Below, in pieces: positions 15,565 through 24,674 of a stretch of 64,000 nt of DNA. A program made the position numbers and the translations under genes. Under the pieces are notes generated by a model. It was not told where the DNA came from and did not search any database. It saw only the letters and a list, made by a program, of their open reading frames with translations. Numbering within the stretch: position 1 is the stretch's first letter; the number at the start of each line of letters is the position of its first letter. Source of the DNA: G942493375 sp942493375 (GTDB lineage Bacteria; Armatimonadota; UBA5829); NCBI GenBank assembly GCA_942493375.1, contig OW818698.1, positions 682,001 to 746,000 on the forward strand. Reading direction: 5' to 3'.

Positions 15565-16806
15565 TTAGTCTCCTGGTGTTAGCACTTTTGTGATTTTGGT
15601 GTCGGCTTCTTTAAGGACTTCTTCGGCGGTTTGTTCTTTTATCCAGAATTTTTCTGCCGATGTGCCGAATATGTTTTCTACTTCAAATATGCTCTTGATT
15701 CTTGGCGGGATATATACATAGACCATGCTCTCTGATATCGTTTTCAGGGCGCCGGGTGGGAGTCTCTTGTCATTACCAACCATCTGTTTTGCACACTCTT
15801 CGTCGGATGGAATTGTGGCCGGGTAGTATTCTTTCATGAATGCCGGGGATATATATTCTTTGATCAATTCCCATGCAAGTTGTTTGTTCTTACTGCGTTT
15901 GGACATGCAGTATCCTGCTGTGCTGCCCCAGAGCCTGTGTTCTTTGCCGCCCATATATGGCATTGCGCACATATCCCATTTGCATCTGGTGCCTTTGAGC
16001 AGTGCTGGCAGGTCGTAGTTAGCCAGCACAGCCATAGCCGCTCTACCGCTGGCGAACATCATGACATCGCTCATGCCGACCAGCTGCTCAGCTCCGCCTT
16101 TGGGGGAAACTTTGTATTTTTCATACAGATCGCGTGTGTAATTGAGATAATTGACCATTTCCGGAGAGTTGACCTTTGACCTTTTGCCATCGTCCGAAAC
16201 CGTCCGTCCCCCAAAACCAATAAGGTGGAATCCGCCTACCAGACCGTAGATTTTGGGCCGCTTCCCACCAGGCTCATAAATAGTAAGTTTTCTGGCAGCA
16301 TTCAGCACGTCTTCTTTTGTCCAGTTGGAATTGGGGTATGAGAGCCCGGCTTTATCGAACAGGTCTCTGTTGAAGTAAAGTATCTGGAAATCTATACCAA
16401 ATGGGAGCCCGAACTGACCTTCCGGCCTCTTATAAGCATTAAGGGCTTTGGTGTTCAGGTTCTCATAGAAGCCTTTCGGCTCTTTCTTCAGAAAGGGAGC
16501 AAGGTCTTCAAGGACTCCCTTTGCAGCGAAATCTCCGAACCCCATCCCAAGCCACATAACATCAGGCTCCGAGCTGCCCGCGAACATGGTCTGCATCTTC
16601 TGATAGTAATCCCGACCGGTAACAGCAAGTTCCTGAACCCCGACCCCGGGATGGTCGCGCTCGAAGCGTTCCTTGGCGTGGGTATAGGCATTACGAGTAT
16701 AGACATCCGTCTGAAGACCGACCACGATTGTGGTCTTGTAAGTCTTGCGCGGTCCACAGCCAGACATTATGAATATTAATAAGAGCAAGCAGGCAAGTTT
16801 TTTCAA
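15565..16806 (-). CDS. Sugar ABC transporter substrate-binding lipoprotein (family 1)
   Basis: 413 residues. It starts at a TTG (16806) three bases after the stop of the MFS gene, with GGAG eight bases upstream, so translation is probably coupled. A lipoprotein signal peptide ends in the lipobox IMSGC. The body follows the family-1 extracellular binding protein pattern: FERDHPGVGVQ, then MFAGSSEPDVMWLG near the start and a YGLVGG segment mid-chain. It should hold an oligosaccharide for the two permeases that follow. The ligand is unknown. Confidence 0.92.
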   Translation of the reverse strand: MKKLACLLLLIFIMSGCGPRKTYKTTIVVGLQTDVYTRNAYTHAKERFERDHPGVGVQELAVTGRDYYQKMQTMFAGSSEPDVMWLGMGFGDFAAKGVLEDLAPFLKKEPKGFYENLNTKALNAYKRPEGQFGLPFGIDFQILYFNRDLFDKAGLSYPNSNWTKEDVLNAARKLTIYEPGGKRPKIYGLVGGFHLIGFGGRTVSDDGKRSKVNSPEMVNYLNYTRDLYEKYKVSPKGGAEQLVGMSDVMMFASGRAAMAVLANYDLPALLKGTRCKWDMCAMPYMGGKEHRLWGSTAGYCMSKRSKNKQLAWELIKEYISPAFMKEYYPATIPSDEECAKQMVGNDKRLPPGALKTISESMVYVYIPPRIKSIFEVENIFGTSAEKFWIKEQTAEEVLKEADTKITKVLTPGD

Positions 16807-16809
16807 CCC

Positions 16810-18129
16810 TTAATCTCCATTGTTGATTTCATTGCTTTGTGCAGCGTTGGCTGCTTCCAAGTCGGCGTCTTTTCTGCCTTTGTTGAATGCATACCAGTAT
16901 AATACGCCGGTAACAAGCTTAAGCACTGCACATACAGCGAAGACATATATGAAATAATCTACTCGTTTGAGAAGCATTCCTGATACTTGTGTCGTTATGG
17001 CTGCAGTTACATAGAGGAGCATCAGTCTTACACCAAAGAAAGCTCCAATTACCGGGGCTGGAACAATTGCATAGTGGGCCAATGGAATCGTATATGCTTC
17101 GACATTTGAGGCAACCTGCAGCACCAGAAAGAATACCAAAAAGAAAATCGGGGAGTGTGTCAACACGATACCCATAAGTCCGATAGCTACAAATACCTCG
17201 GAACTGAAGAGAACTCGTCCAGCTCCATATCTATCTACAGTGAAGCCCAGAATGGAAGTGCCGAGTATGAGGCCAAGGAATATCAATGAAGTAGTATAAC
17301 CTGCGTATTCTACTCCAAGGTGCAATTTCTGCATTCCTACAGCCATTACAAAGAAAGATGCACCATCTCCCAGTCCTCGCAGTATATTTGGAGGAGCCAG
17401 GAGTTTGAACTCACGCATTTTGCAGATAGTCCATAGACTTGCAAGTGGGTTGACAGTGGCTGGTGGATTCTCGTGAGATAACTCTGGCAGTTCACGGACG
17501 TGCTTCACAGCATATGCTGCTGCAAGGAGAAGTAGAACTCCCAGACCGAAAGAGACTGTGAACCCATGAGGGTAACCAAACACCTTAAGCGCTTTGCTTG
17601 ATAAGAGACCACACAGGATTCCGATGATACCGCCGATAACTCCGATAATCCCCATAAACCGGCCACGGATATTGCCATGGATAGTCCTGACAAAAAGCGT
17701 AGCAAACACCATCCCGCCCAGCGCCAGGAGGATTTTATCAATGATCTCCAAGCCAATCATCGTAGGAAAGACCACAGACGTCTGGCGCATGATACTTGGC
17801 CCGACTGACATCAAGACCAGTGCAATCGGGTATATCGCCATTCCCAGGGTGAGCCAAACAAATGCATTGACCTGGTTCTTTATCCTGTCCGGAAGCGCCA
17901 TCAGCAGGAATGTGGCAATTGCCATTGTGATCTGACCAACGGAACCCAGGGAGCCGATCTGTGAGTTGGTCAGGCCCATTCTAACCTGGAAAGCCTGCAG
18001 TTCGGTGCCAGCGACCAATGGAGCATCCGCATTTTTGATCAGCATATTCAGACCCAGGGAGAGGATATTGCGTTTCTCTCCCGGATTCTGGGTGATTCTA
18101 CCAAGCATATTTGATATTGTCTTGTTCAT
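16810..18129 (-). CDS. Major facilitator superfamily transporter
   Basis: 439 residues from ATG 18129, which has GGAG five bases upstream. The longer frame to 18168 begins inside a palindromic repeat and is rejected. About twelve membrane helices are visible with a central loop (KHVRELPELSHENPP) and an RIKNQ-type cytoplasmic loop after helix 2. It sits between the GH106-like hydrolase and the ABC binding protein, three bases from the latter, so it probably belongs to the same transcript. A second uptake route or an exporter of a monosaccharide is possible; the substrate is unknown. Confidence 0.85.
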   Translation of the reverse strand: MNKTISNMLGRITQNPGEKRNILSLGLNMLIKNADAPLVAGTELQAFQVRMGLTNSQIGSLGSVGQITMAIATFLLMALPDRIKNQVNAFVWLTLGMAIYPIALVLMSVGPSIMRQTSVVFPTMIGLEIIDKILLALGGMVFATLFVRTIHGNIRGRFMGIIGVIGGIIGILCGLLSSKALKVFGYPHGFTVSFGLGVLLLLAAAYAVKHVRELPELSHENPPATVNPLASLWTICKMREFKLLAPPNILRGLGDGASFFVMAVGMQKLHLGVEYAGYTTSLIFLGLILGTSILGFTVDRYGAGRVLFSSEVFVAIGLMGIVLTHSPIFFLVFFLVLQVASNVEAYTIPLAHYAIVPAPVIGAFFGVRLMLLYVTAAITTQVSGMLLKRVDYFIYVFAVCAVLKLVTGVLYWYAFNKGRKDADLEAANAAQSNEINNGD

Positions 18130-18160
18130 ATGTGCTCCATATATGCTATTAGATTCAGTA

Positions 18161-18306
18161 TTTGTCATTCTGAATGAAATGAAGAATCTGGTTTATGATA
18201 GACCGTGCACCGCAGGCTAGAAGCCTGCACCACAATTCAGTTTAAAAGCAGATCCTTCGTTCCTCAGGATGACAATTGCCAGGATAACAATTGGCAGGAT
18301 TACAAT
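18161..18306. repeat. Cluster of three repeat families
   Basis: Contains a TGTCATTCTGAATG half-unit (18163), a GCAGGCT-aga-AGCCTGC hairpin (18212-18228) of the family that is tandem at 29866, and a CTTCGTTCCTCAGGATGACA half-unit (18257) with trailing CAGGAT copies. It fills the space between the GH106-like gene and the MFS gene. Confidence 0.75.
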
Positions 18307-21063
18307 TTATTCTAAAACGGACTCCCAGCAGACTGATTTTATGCCCCAGGGGCTGGGTTGGGCTAGTATGTTGGCACTGGTGCCACTGATGCGTATTTTA
18401 ATCTCGTGTTCACCTGCGGTCAAGTCCCTAATTGCAAAACGATATGGACTTGCGATGCATTTCCCCAGGGATTCACCATCAATAATGACTTCCAGGCAAT
18501 CTTCTGCAATTGATTCTACAATCAAAGACTCAACATCTTCGGCAAGGTTTTTATCTATGCTAACTTTTGCATGGAGGACTGCTATGCCATCGTATTGCTC
18601 CCAACCCTCATCATTTAAGTGGACAGGCATGGTAAATGCGGCTTCACTATTGCAGATCAATTCATTGTTAAGAAGCCTGAATTCTCCGCATATGCAGACA
18701 TCGCACAGGGGCATCACACCGTCACAGAGCAGGCCCTGGTTTGTCAGGCTGGTCTCGAACTGTTTGAACTGCAAGACTCCGCTGATAGTGTTTACTCCAT
18801 CTTTAACAAGATCCCCTACCCTGACCCGGCAGCAGGACTGGTCCCAGACAGGCATCGGTCCTGCATCGTCAAGGTTTACGGGGGAGTCATTGATAAGAAG
18901 GGTTTTGAGATGATTGCTCTCGAATAGCACGGACAGGGATTCGTCGGTTCCGGTGCAGCTGAAGTCACCACGGAATTCGATATGGGTGTAACCAAATAGT
19001 GCCAGTGGGATTCCGGTCGGATAACAGCTCTTGCCGACCTCCAGGATTGAGTTGTCCTCTGCTTTTAACCAGCCTTTTTCTGTGTGGAGGAACTCCAGAT
19101 TTGAGAGTCTGGCCATATTGGGCCGCTCTGTAGTTACAGTCCAACTGGTATCCAAAATGATCTGTTCATGTGGTTCTATACAGGTTGTCTCACTGAAACG
19201 GCTCTCAGAGATTGAGAAATATAGAGTGCCGTGAGCGGGTATTGTTTCGTTGATTGAGCCATTGTGACCGCATATTTCACCAGTCATCGGGTTCCATGTG
19301 GTTAATGCCATCTTCGAATGGATTTTTACGGACACCGGAGCATCAGTGATATTGCGCAGTGTAAAGAGTTTTCCATCGGGATAATCGAACCTGTAGACCC
19401 TGATATCTCCCGGTTTACCGCTGCTCTCCATCTTAAACATGTCCTGCCAGGAAGGAGGAGTGTTCAAAACTTGCTCAGCTGCAGCGGATACTGGAGCATC
19501 GATTATCTTGCCACCCTGAGCAGAGAGTCTGTTTAGTTCCAGGATGCTCTCGGGGAAGAAACGAATATTGCCGGGTGCAAGAATGGCTTCATATTCGGAG
19601 TGTGGGAAGACTATTTTGTCTTCAACCACATCAGCCTGAGATATGATTTCCGGGAATATAAACTCGAATGTTTCACCGGCTGCATATATGGTATCGCTCA
19701 GGATGTCTATCATCCTGGCAGCTGGTCCATCCAGGGAACCAGCGGATGGGTCCAGCAGATCGGCTTGTTCGAGCTCATATTGGGGGTATAGTATGGCATA
19801 TCTGGCTTTTCGACATCCATTAGATGTGAGAGTAAGAGATTTCGCGCAGGCATCCCGGAATTGGGGGTAAAACTCCCACCATGGGGCTTCGGTGAAAAGC
19901 GGAGGCCAGTAAGTCTGCTTCCGGACTCCATCCAGGCTCTGACTGAACGCCATTAAAGCAATGTCATCGATTCCGTTGATACCGAACATCTGAGCTCTTC
20001 TCAGCATTTCACCAAGCCGGATATCATAAGGTGATATCCCGTAGGCTTCGCAAATAACTCTGTCTTTACCGGAGTGCCTGGCTATGCTGGGGACCAAAAC
20101 CTGGTGACGTGATCTCAGTTCCGGCTCAGGACCCAGGCCGAGGAAATCTATACCGGGCTCATCCATCTGGCTCAGGCACTGGTAAATACTGCCGGAATAC
20201 CTGACCTGCTGCAGGGGCCAGTCTTCCCCGACATGGCCTGAGTGCTTGACCCCGTGATCCCTGCACCATTGTCCGATCTGGGCGTGATAAGCCTCAACAT
20301 ACATAGACTTAGCCAGGCTCCAGTAGTCAGCCTTAACCTGGGATGGTCCATTGCCTGGAAGCTCAAGATAGTGCCGTGTGATATCGTATCCAAACTGTTT
20401 ATGAAATCTTGATGGGAACTCGGGAGTCCAGGGCATTCCTGTTGCGTGGAATCCATGATTCAGTCCGTCCCACGGTGCCATCATTGCTACTGGTTCATCG
20501 GTAAAGAACCCGACAATCACATCGCCGAAATATTCACTGCATTCCTGGTAATATTTGTTATGGGTCAGGTTGATGAACTCGCTAACAGCTTCCACAGAAA
20601 GGGTATTCAAATATCCTGATTCGGAGCCTGCCCACGGGGCGCCTACGCTGTTGTCCAGGATGCGGTCCGGTTGGACTGGTTCAGCGGTTACGTTTCCATC
20701 TGAGTTCGTTTTGAATTGCAGAATCCAGCCTCTGTACTGGGGGAACTCTCGCAGCAGTTTGCCGCCGGCATTCCCACTTGGCCACCCATATTCATCGTAT
20801 ATCCAGACTTTCAGACCGTATTCTCTGGCTAGTTTCAGTGCAAATCTGTAGTGGTCGAAAAACTCCGGGGAGAGGTATTCGAGTTCCATCGGGTATATTG
20901 GATGGATGATTACTTCGCGGACACCGCTTTCGGACATCTGGGCGATCATCTGGCGTGTGCGGGTTTCGGTCATATTTGAGTTCCAAAACCAAAACGCACT
21001 CGGTCGGAAATCAGCGCTATTCTGCGCCCAATTTACCGACAATGATGCCAGGGATACTACCAT
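18307..21063 (-). CDS. GH106-like glycosidase (alpha-L-rhamnosidase type)
   Basis: 918 residues. The opening RPSAFWFWNSNMT, then GVREVIIHPI and VWIYDEYGWPSGNAGG, is the characteristic start of GH106 alpha-L-rhamnosidase-like TIM barrels. The barrel continues through FFTDEP and GHVGEDWP. A C-terminal beta-sandwich (about 650-918) ends in GEHEIKIRISGTSANIL. There is no clear signal peptide, so it probably acts in the cytoplasm on imported oligosaccharides. It is first gene of the minus-strand run that includes both transporters. Family assignment is by motif; rhamnosidase specificity is inferred. Confidence 0.75.
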   Translation of the reverse strand: MVVSLASLSVNWAQNSADFRPSAFWFWNSNMTETRTRQMIAQMSESGVREVIIHPIYPMELEYLSPEFFDHYRFALKLAREYGLKVWIYDEYGWPSGNAGGKLLREFPQYRGWILQFKTNSDGNVTAEPVQPDRILDNSVGAPWAGSESGYLNTLSVEAVSEFINLTHNKYYQECSEYFGDVIVGFFTDEPVAMMAPWDGLNHGFHATGMPWTPEFPSRFHKQFGYDITRHYLELPGNGPSQVKADYWSLAKSMYVEAYHAQIGQWCRDHGVKHSGHVGEDWPLQQVRYSGSIYQCLSQMDEPGIDFLGLGPEPELRSRHQVLVPSIARHSGKDRVICEAYGISPYDIRLGEMLRRAQMFGINGIDDIALMAFSQSLDGVRKQTYWPPLFTEAPWWEFYPQFRDACAKSLTLTSNGCRKARYAILYPQYELEQADLLDPSAGSLDGPAARMIDILSDTIYAAGETFEFIFPEIISQADVVEDKIVFPHSEYEAILAPGNIRFFPESILELNRLSAQGGKIIDAPVSAAAEQVLNTPPSWQDMFKMESSGKPGDIRVYRFDYPDGKLFTLRNITDAPVSVKIHSKMALTTWNPMTGEICGHNGSINETIPAHGTLYFSISESRFSETTCIEPHEQIILDTSWTVTTERPNMARLSNLEFLHTEKGWLKAEDNSILEVGKSCYPTGIPLALFGYTHIEFRGDFSCTGTDESLSVLFESNHLKTLLINDSPVNLDDAGPMPVWDQSCCRVRVGDLVKDGVNTISGVLQFKQFETSLTNQGLLCDGVMPLCDVCICGEFRLLNNELICNSEAAFTMPVHLNDEGWEQYDGIAVLHAKVSIDKNLAEDVESLIVESIAEDCLEVIIDGESLGKCIASPYRFAIRDLTAGEHEIKIRISGTSANILAQPSPWGIKSVCWESVLE

Positions 21064-21207
21064 TTGATAAACATCTCCGTTGCAGATTTAGTGTGTATTC
21101 AGGGGTCCAGAAGTAAGAAAAGAGCTATGATTTGCAGTTGACCCGGGTATCGGTATCCCAAAAACCCGGGCCAACAAGAGTAATATTTAATGCATAGGCT
21201 TAATCAG

Positions 21208-21231
21208 CCGCATTATTTATCAATAATGCGG
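21208..21231 (-). terminator. Hairpin after prepilin gene 1
   Basis: CCGCATTATT and AATAATGCGG form a 10-bp stem with a four-base loop immediately after the stop codon of the minus-strand prepilin gene. There is no long T-run. Confidence 0.5.
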
Positions 21232-21888
21232 TTAGTTTCCACCGACTCCTGGATTCAACCAGGGACTGTAGATATAGTACCAATTGGCACTCATTGCTTT
21301 TGCATGGCCATCAGCAAAAGCTACGTTAGCTTTTTCACTGTGACGCATAGACGGTCCGGCCCAGTCCGGGTTAGCATTGCCACTGGTTGGAAGGTAGATC
21401 TCAGGTGGGCATAAGATCCAGGCACCTGTGTTCTGTATGGAATTCACATTAACAGCTGGAGTATTTACATCACCAGGTATCTCAGCAAAAGCTCCCATAT
21501 CACACATAGCAATTGTTGATGCCGGCTTAACTGATGCAGCTTGTGATGAGCCCATCATGTTGTAGTTAAAGCCAAAGGAAGTTGGGAATGTCATTCCTCC
21601 AACCCACATATGTGTTGGCTTTGGCTGGCTGGGACAAACAAAAACAGCAGTGCTCTTTACATAAGGTGCAATCTGTTCTGTCCAGGGGAATCCCGAGGGA
21701 TATGCCTCATCATAATCCTGTACATATTGCATTAAGCCCAGTCCAAGCTGCTTCATATTGTTCAAGCAAGCAGTCTGTCTGGCTTTCTCCCTTGCCTTTG
21801 CGAAAACAGGGAAGAGTATTGCTGCGAGTATAGCTATTATAGCAATAACGACGAGCAATTCAATCAGGGTAAATCCTCTTTTTTTCAA
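21232..21888 (-). CDS. Type IV pilin-like / H-X9-DG prepilin-like protein (1)
   Basis: 218 residues. The start is a TTG (21888) with GGAGG five bases upstream. The leader MKKRG is cleaved before FTLIELLVVIAIIAIL, the class III prepilin signal with Glu at +5. FPVFAKAREKARQTACLNN follows, the extension I associate with Armatimonadota. The C-terminal end has His-x9-Asp-Gly (RHSEKANVAFADG). Such proteins form pseudopilins or surface subunits; large paralogue families exist per genome. This is one of three copies within 3.3 kb. Confidence 0.92.
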   Translation of the reverse strand: MKKRGFTLIELLVVIAIIAILAAILFPVFAKAREKARQTACLNNMKQLGLGLMQYVQDYDEAYPSGFPWTEQIAPYVKSTAVFVCPSQPKPTHMWVGGMTFPTSFGFNYNMMGSSQAASVKPASTIAMCDMGAFAEIPGDVNTPAVNVNSIQNTGAWILCPPEIYLPTSGNANPDWAGPSMRHSEKANVAFADGHAKAMSANWYYIYSPWLNPGVGGN

Positions 21889-21943
21889 AATATCCTCCGT
21901 TTTGTTGTTTGCGATTCTAGTAAAATTATACTCTATATAATCT

Positions 21944-21973
21944 ATAATATCGATATTTATGCAGCAATTTCAA
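21944..21973 (-). promoter_or_regulatory. Promoter of prepilin gene 1
   Basis: Read on the minus strand: TTGAAA (21973-21968), 18-base spacer, TATTAT (21949-21944), about 55 bases before the TTG start. A TTATACT element lies just downstream, weakly like the operator shared at 23673 and 24545. Confidence 0.45.
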
Positions 21974-22048
21974 GCTCTTTTCCCAGTGAATATCAGATAT
22001 TAAATTAGTCCAAAATTCTGACACGATATTTGCTAGCAACAAGAATCT

Positions 22049-22088
22049 GGGGTTCCTTGAGTTTATAATAATTTACTCCCGGAACCCC
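22049..22088 (-). terminator. Hairpin after prepilin gene 2
   Basis: GGGGTTCC and GGAACCCC pair across an AT-rich loop, 25 bases beyond the stop of the minus-strand prepilin gene at 22113. Confidence 0.45.
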
Positions 22089-22112
22089 GTTACCAATTAT
22101 CACCAGTATTAC

Positions 22113-22775
22113 TTATAGATCAAAGAACGTTGCGTTTACTGCGGCTTCTTTGCTCCATTTGGCGTGGCCATCGGCGAAAATGAAGTTGAGTCCTTCACTG
22201 TGGATCTCAAATATTTTCGGGCTTCCTGTCTGGGTCTTTTTCCAGACATAGTCAACATAACGAAGCCAGAATGCATAACCAGCGCTGCCTGGATTTGTTT
22301 TTACGTCGAACATCGAACAAACCTGTGCGGGATTCTGCACTGCTGCCATGGAGACTATAGTGGTGCCTGTTCCCCCGTTGTAGTCCCTGTTGTACCAGGG
22401 ATGAAGGTTGAAGTTGACCGCAAAGTCCATTGGCCAATATCCACCGTCAGCAGGAGAGTATTCGATCCCGGTGCCGGGTTCACTGGGACAATGCCATATC
22501 TGCTTGTTCTTTGTATATGGCTCAAGTAGATCGGAGAGCAGGTTTCTTAATGCCCAACCGCCGCCATCATAGAAGGCACATGGCGGATATGTTTCGTCAT
22601 AGTCCTGCGTATACTGCATAAGTCCCAAACCAAGTTGTTTCTGGTTATTCAGGCAAGCAGTCTGTCTGGCTTTCTCCCTGGCTTTAGCAAAGACGGGGAA
22701 TAGTATCGCGGCAAGTATTGCTATGATCGCGATTACTACGAGCAACTCTATCAGTGTAAATCCTTGTCTTTTCAT
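22113..22775 (-). CDS. Type IV pilin-like / H-X9-DG prepilin-like protein (2)
   Basis: 220 residues. ATG 22775 has GGAGGGG three bases upstream. The leader MKRQG/FTLIELL and FPVFAKAREKARQ block are the same as in paralogue 1. The tail His-x9-Asp-Gly reads HSEGLNFIFADG. The middle differs strongly (Trp/Tyr-rich), as is usual in this family. It begins 73 bases after the GntR regulator gene ends on the same strand, so the regulator and this pilin may share a transcript. Confidence 0.92.
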   Translation of the reverse strand: MKRQGFTLIELLVVIAIIAILAAILFPVFAKAREKARQTACLNNQKQLGLGLMQYTQDYDETYPPCAFYDGGGWALRNLLSDLLEPYTKNKQIWHCPSEPGTGIEYSPADGGYWPMDFAVNFNLHPWYNRDYNGGTGTTIVSMAAVQNPAQVCSMFDVKTNPGSAGYAFWLRYVDYVWKKTQTGSPKIFEIHSEGLNFIFADGHAKWSKEAAVNATFFDL

Positions 22776-22848
22776 TATCCCCTCCAGTATTTGTCTTTTT
22801 ACGTTATCATTGTGTTTGTGATTGTCTTTGTTATTTCAATAGAGTTAA

Positions 22849-23547
22849 TTAGCCACCATTAATGTACCGACCGATATGCTGTCTCAACATGCTTTTTGCT
22901 GAATCTAATTCTCTGTGCCTAATTGCTTCAAGTATCTGCTTGTGACTCTGAGCATCTTCTACTCTACTGTCCTGCATTGTATCTGTCTTGATCATAGGCG
23001 CTATATGCGCTGAAAACACACTGAAGAATGCACTTAATTCGATGATTAAGGGATTTTTAGAGCAGGCTACAAGTTCTTTGTGGAATCCCATATCACATTC
23101 AAGATACTCTTCAGGAGTCTCTGCGTTGGCCTCTCTGTCACAGATGTCCTCCAACCGGACCAGATCATCCATCTGAATGTTTTCCAACACATCATCCAAT
23201 GAGCCAACTTCCAGCAGCATTCTGGTCTTGACTAGATGGATAAAGTCCTGTGGACATCTGCGGACCGCATATGACAAGTGCCCTACAAGTTTGGAATAAT
23301 CGACATCAGAGACAAACATCCCGTTACCAACATTGATTTCAACTATCCCGACGGCCTCCAGAGATTTCATTGCTTCGCGTAAAATCGTCTTACTGATCCC
23401 AAGCATTTCTGAGAACTGTTTTTCGGTAGGAAGCCTTGTCCCTGCTTCCAGGTTGTTATCTACTATATAATCCTTGACGCACTCCATAACCTGAGGGACC
23501 AGATTGCTGCGTTTTATTGGTTTGATGTCAATCACTGGAAGAACCAC
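22849..23547 (-). CDS. FadR/GntR-family transcription regulator (FCD domain)
   Basis: 232 residues from GTG 23547; an in-frame GTG at 23535 has AGGTGG eight bases upstream and may be the true start. A winged helix (about 10-78) includes LEAGTRLPTEKQFSEMLGIS and KTILREAMKSLEAVGIV. A C-terminal FCD domain (about 95-225) keeps the usual metal set: Asp and His in DMGFH, His in SHKQIL, His in RQHI. FCD regulators sense sugar acids, fatty acyl-CoA or similar acids. A promoter block upstream is shared with prepilin gene 3, suggesting autoregulation and control of that gene. No target in the sugar loci is proven. Confidence 0.92.
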   Translation of the reverse strand: MVLPVIDIKPIKRSNLVPQVMECVKDYIVDNNLEAGTRLPTEKQFSEMLGISKTILREAMKSLEAVGIVEINVGNGMFVSDVDYSKLVGHLSYAVRRCPQDFIHLVKTRMLLEVGSLDDVLENIQMDDLVRLEDICDREANAETPEEYLECDMGFHKELVACSKNPLIIELSAFFSVFSAHIAPMIKTDTMQDSRVEDAQSHKQILEAIRHRELDSAKSMLRQHIGRYINGG

Positions 23548-23672
23548 CTTTATGCTGTCTTGCGCGCTTTGTATGTTGTCATACTTATTTTAAGTATAAC
23601 ACCCAGCAACTGCAAGTCTGTTTCTGTCTCAACTGGTCAACCATAAACAGCATCAATAACTACATATTAGCA

Positions 23673-23735
23673 AATTGATAGTATAACCTTATAACTGTAT
23701 GATATCACATTCTACGGAGGAGTCAAGTATTTTTT
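23673..23735 (-). promoter_or_regulatory. Promoter and putative operator of the GntR regulator
   Basis: On the minus strand: TTGACT (23726-23721), 16-base spacer, TATCAT (23704-23699), then after ten bases the 17-mer AGGTTATACTATCAATT (23689-23673). The same 17-mer at the same distance from a -10 box occurs before prepilin gene 3. It overlaps the expected transcription start, so it is a plausible repressor site. Confidence 0.6.
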
Positions 23736-23774
23736 TAGCAATATGGGGTGCATAGCAAAAATAACAAGGATGTT

Positions 23775-23803
23775 GGGCTGGATAGTTTTCATGTATCCAG
23801 CCC
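23775..23803 (-). terminator. Hairpin after prepilin gene 3
   Basis: Perfect arms GGGCTGGATA and TATCCAGCCC with a 9-base loop, about 35 bases past the stop codon at 23838 (minus strand). A short T-rich stretch follows at some distance. Confidence 0.55.
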
Positions 23804-23837
23804 AGGTTCAGGAGGGCTATATTTGTCATTTACCTGA

Positions 23838-24515
23838 TTATTGCAGATCCCAAAGAGTTTGATCTGCCCAGGCAGCTTCTTCTCTCATCCACTTCGAATG
23901 ACCATCAGCGAAGATAATGTTCATACCACCATTGTGGACTACACTGTTGGGGACACCATTTGTACTACGATCGAGTCTGACTCTGGTTACATAGTTGTAG
24001 TTGGGCCAGTCCAATGAAATATCTCTGGTTGCAGCATTGTTTGGTCCATACAACTCGTAGAATGTAATAGTTCCGGCAGGTGATTGCACCTGAGAAAGGC
24101 TTGCGGAACCCAGGTTGCTCCATCTTATCATTGAATAGTTGGCCTCATAATGATGAGGAACAGAGAAAATAACGCCTGCAGGAGCGAGGTAATTGGATTC
24201 TGTGAATCCCGGTTTAGCCATACTCGGGCAGACCCATATGTCTTTTGACTTCATATACGGCATCAACTGATCTACATATGAGGAATAGTAGATACTGTAT
24301 GAGGAATCAGTCAGCCAGCTTGATGGGTATATCTCATCATAGTCCTGCACATATGCCATCAGTGCTATACCGATCTGTTTTTGATTGTTCAGGCATGTTG
24401 TCTGCCTGGCTTTTTCCCTTGCTTTGGCAAAGACCGGGAACAGTATAGCTGCCAGTATTGCGATGATAGCGATGACTACGAGTAATTCAATAAGGGTAAA
24501 TCCTTTTCTCTTCAT
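23838..24515 (-). CDS. Type IV pilin-like / H-X9-DG prepilin-like protein (3)
   Basis: 225 residues from ATG 24515, six bases after GGAGG; an adjacent ATG at 24518 and a longer frame to 24536 are less likely. The leader MKRKG/FTLIELL, FPVFAKAREKARQTTCLNN and tail VHNGGMNIIFADG are typical of the family. Its promoter region is nearly the same as that of the GntR regulator gene downstream, so the two should respond to the same signal. Confidence 0.92.
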   Translation of the reverse strand: MKRKGFTLIELLVVIAIIAILAAILFPVFAKAREKARQTTCLNNQKQIGIALMAYVQDYDEIYPSSWLTDSSYSIYYSSYVDQLMPYMKSKDIWVCPSMAKPGFTESNYLAPAGVIFSVPHHYEANYSMIRWSNLGSASLSQVQSPAGTITFYELYGPNNAATRDISLDWPNYNYVTRVRLDRSTNGVPNSVVHNGGMNIIFADGHSKWMREEAAWADQTLWDLQ

Positions 24516-24544
24516 CATTTTCCTCCGGTTACGCATTAATTCAT

Positions 24545-24607
24545 AATTGATAGTATAACCTAATGTTAGTATATTATCATGATTCTACTCGAAGTCAAGT
24601 GCTTTTT
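24545..24607 (-). promoter_or_regulatory. Promoter and putative operator of prepilin gene 3
   Basis: On the minus strand: TTGACT (24598-24593), 16-base spacer, TAATAT (24576-24571), ten bases, then the 17-mer AGGTTATACTATCAATT (24561-24545), identical in sequence and position to that before the GntR gene. Confidence 0.6.
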
Positions 24608-24674
24608 GTATATATTTACCAATTTCAAAAATATTGACTAACTTGTCGGGCTATGTTAGGCTTGCGAAACAAAC

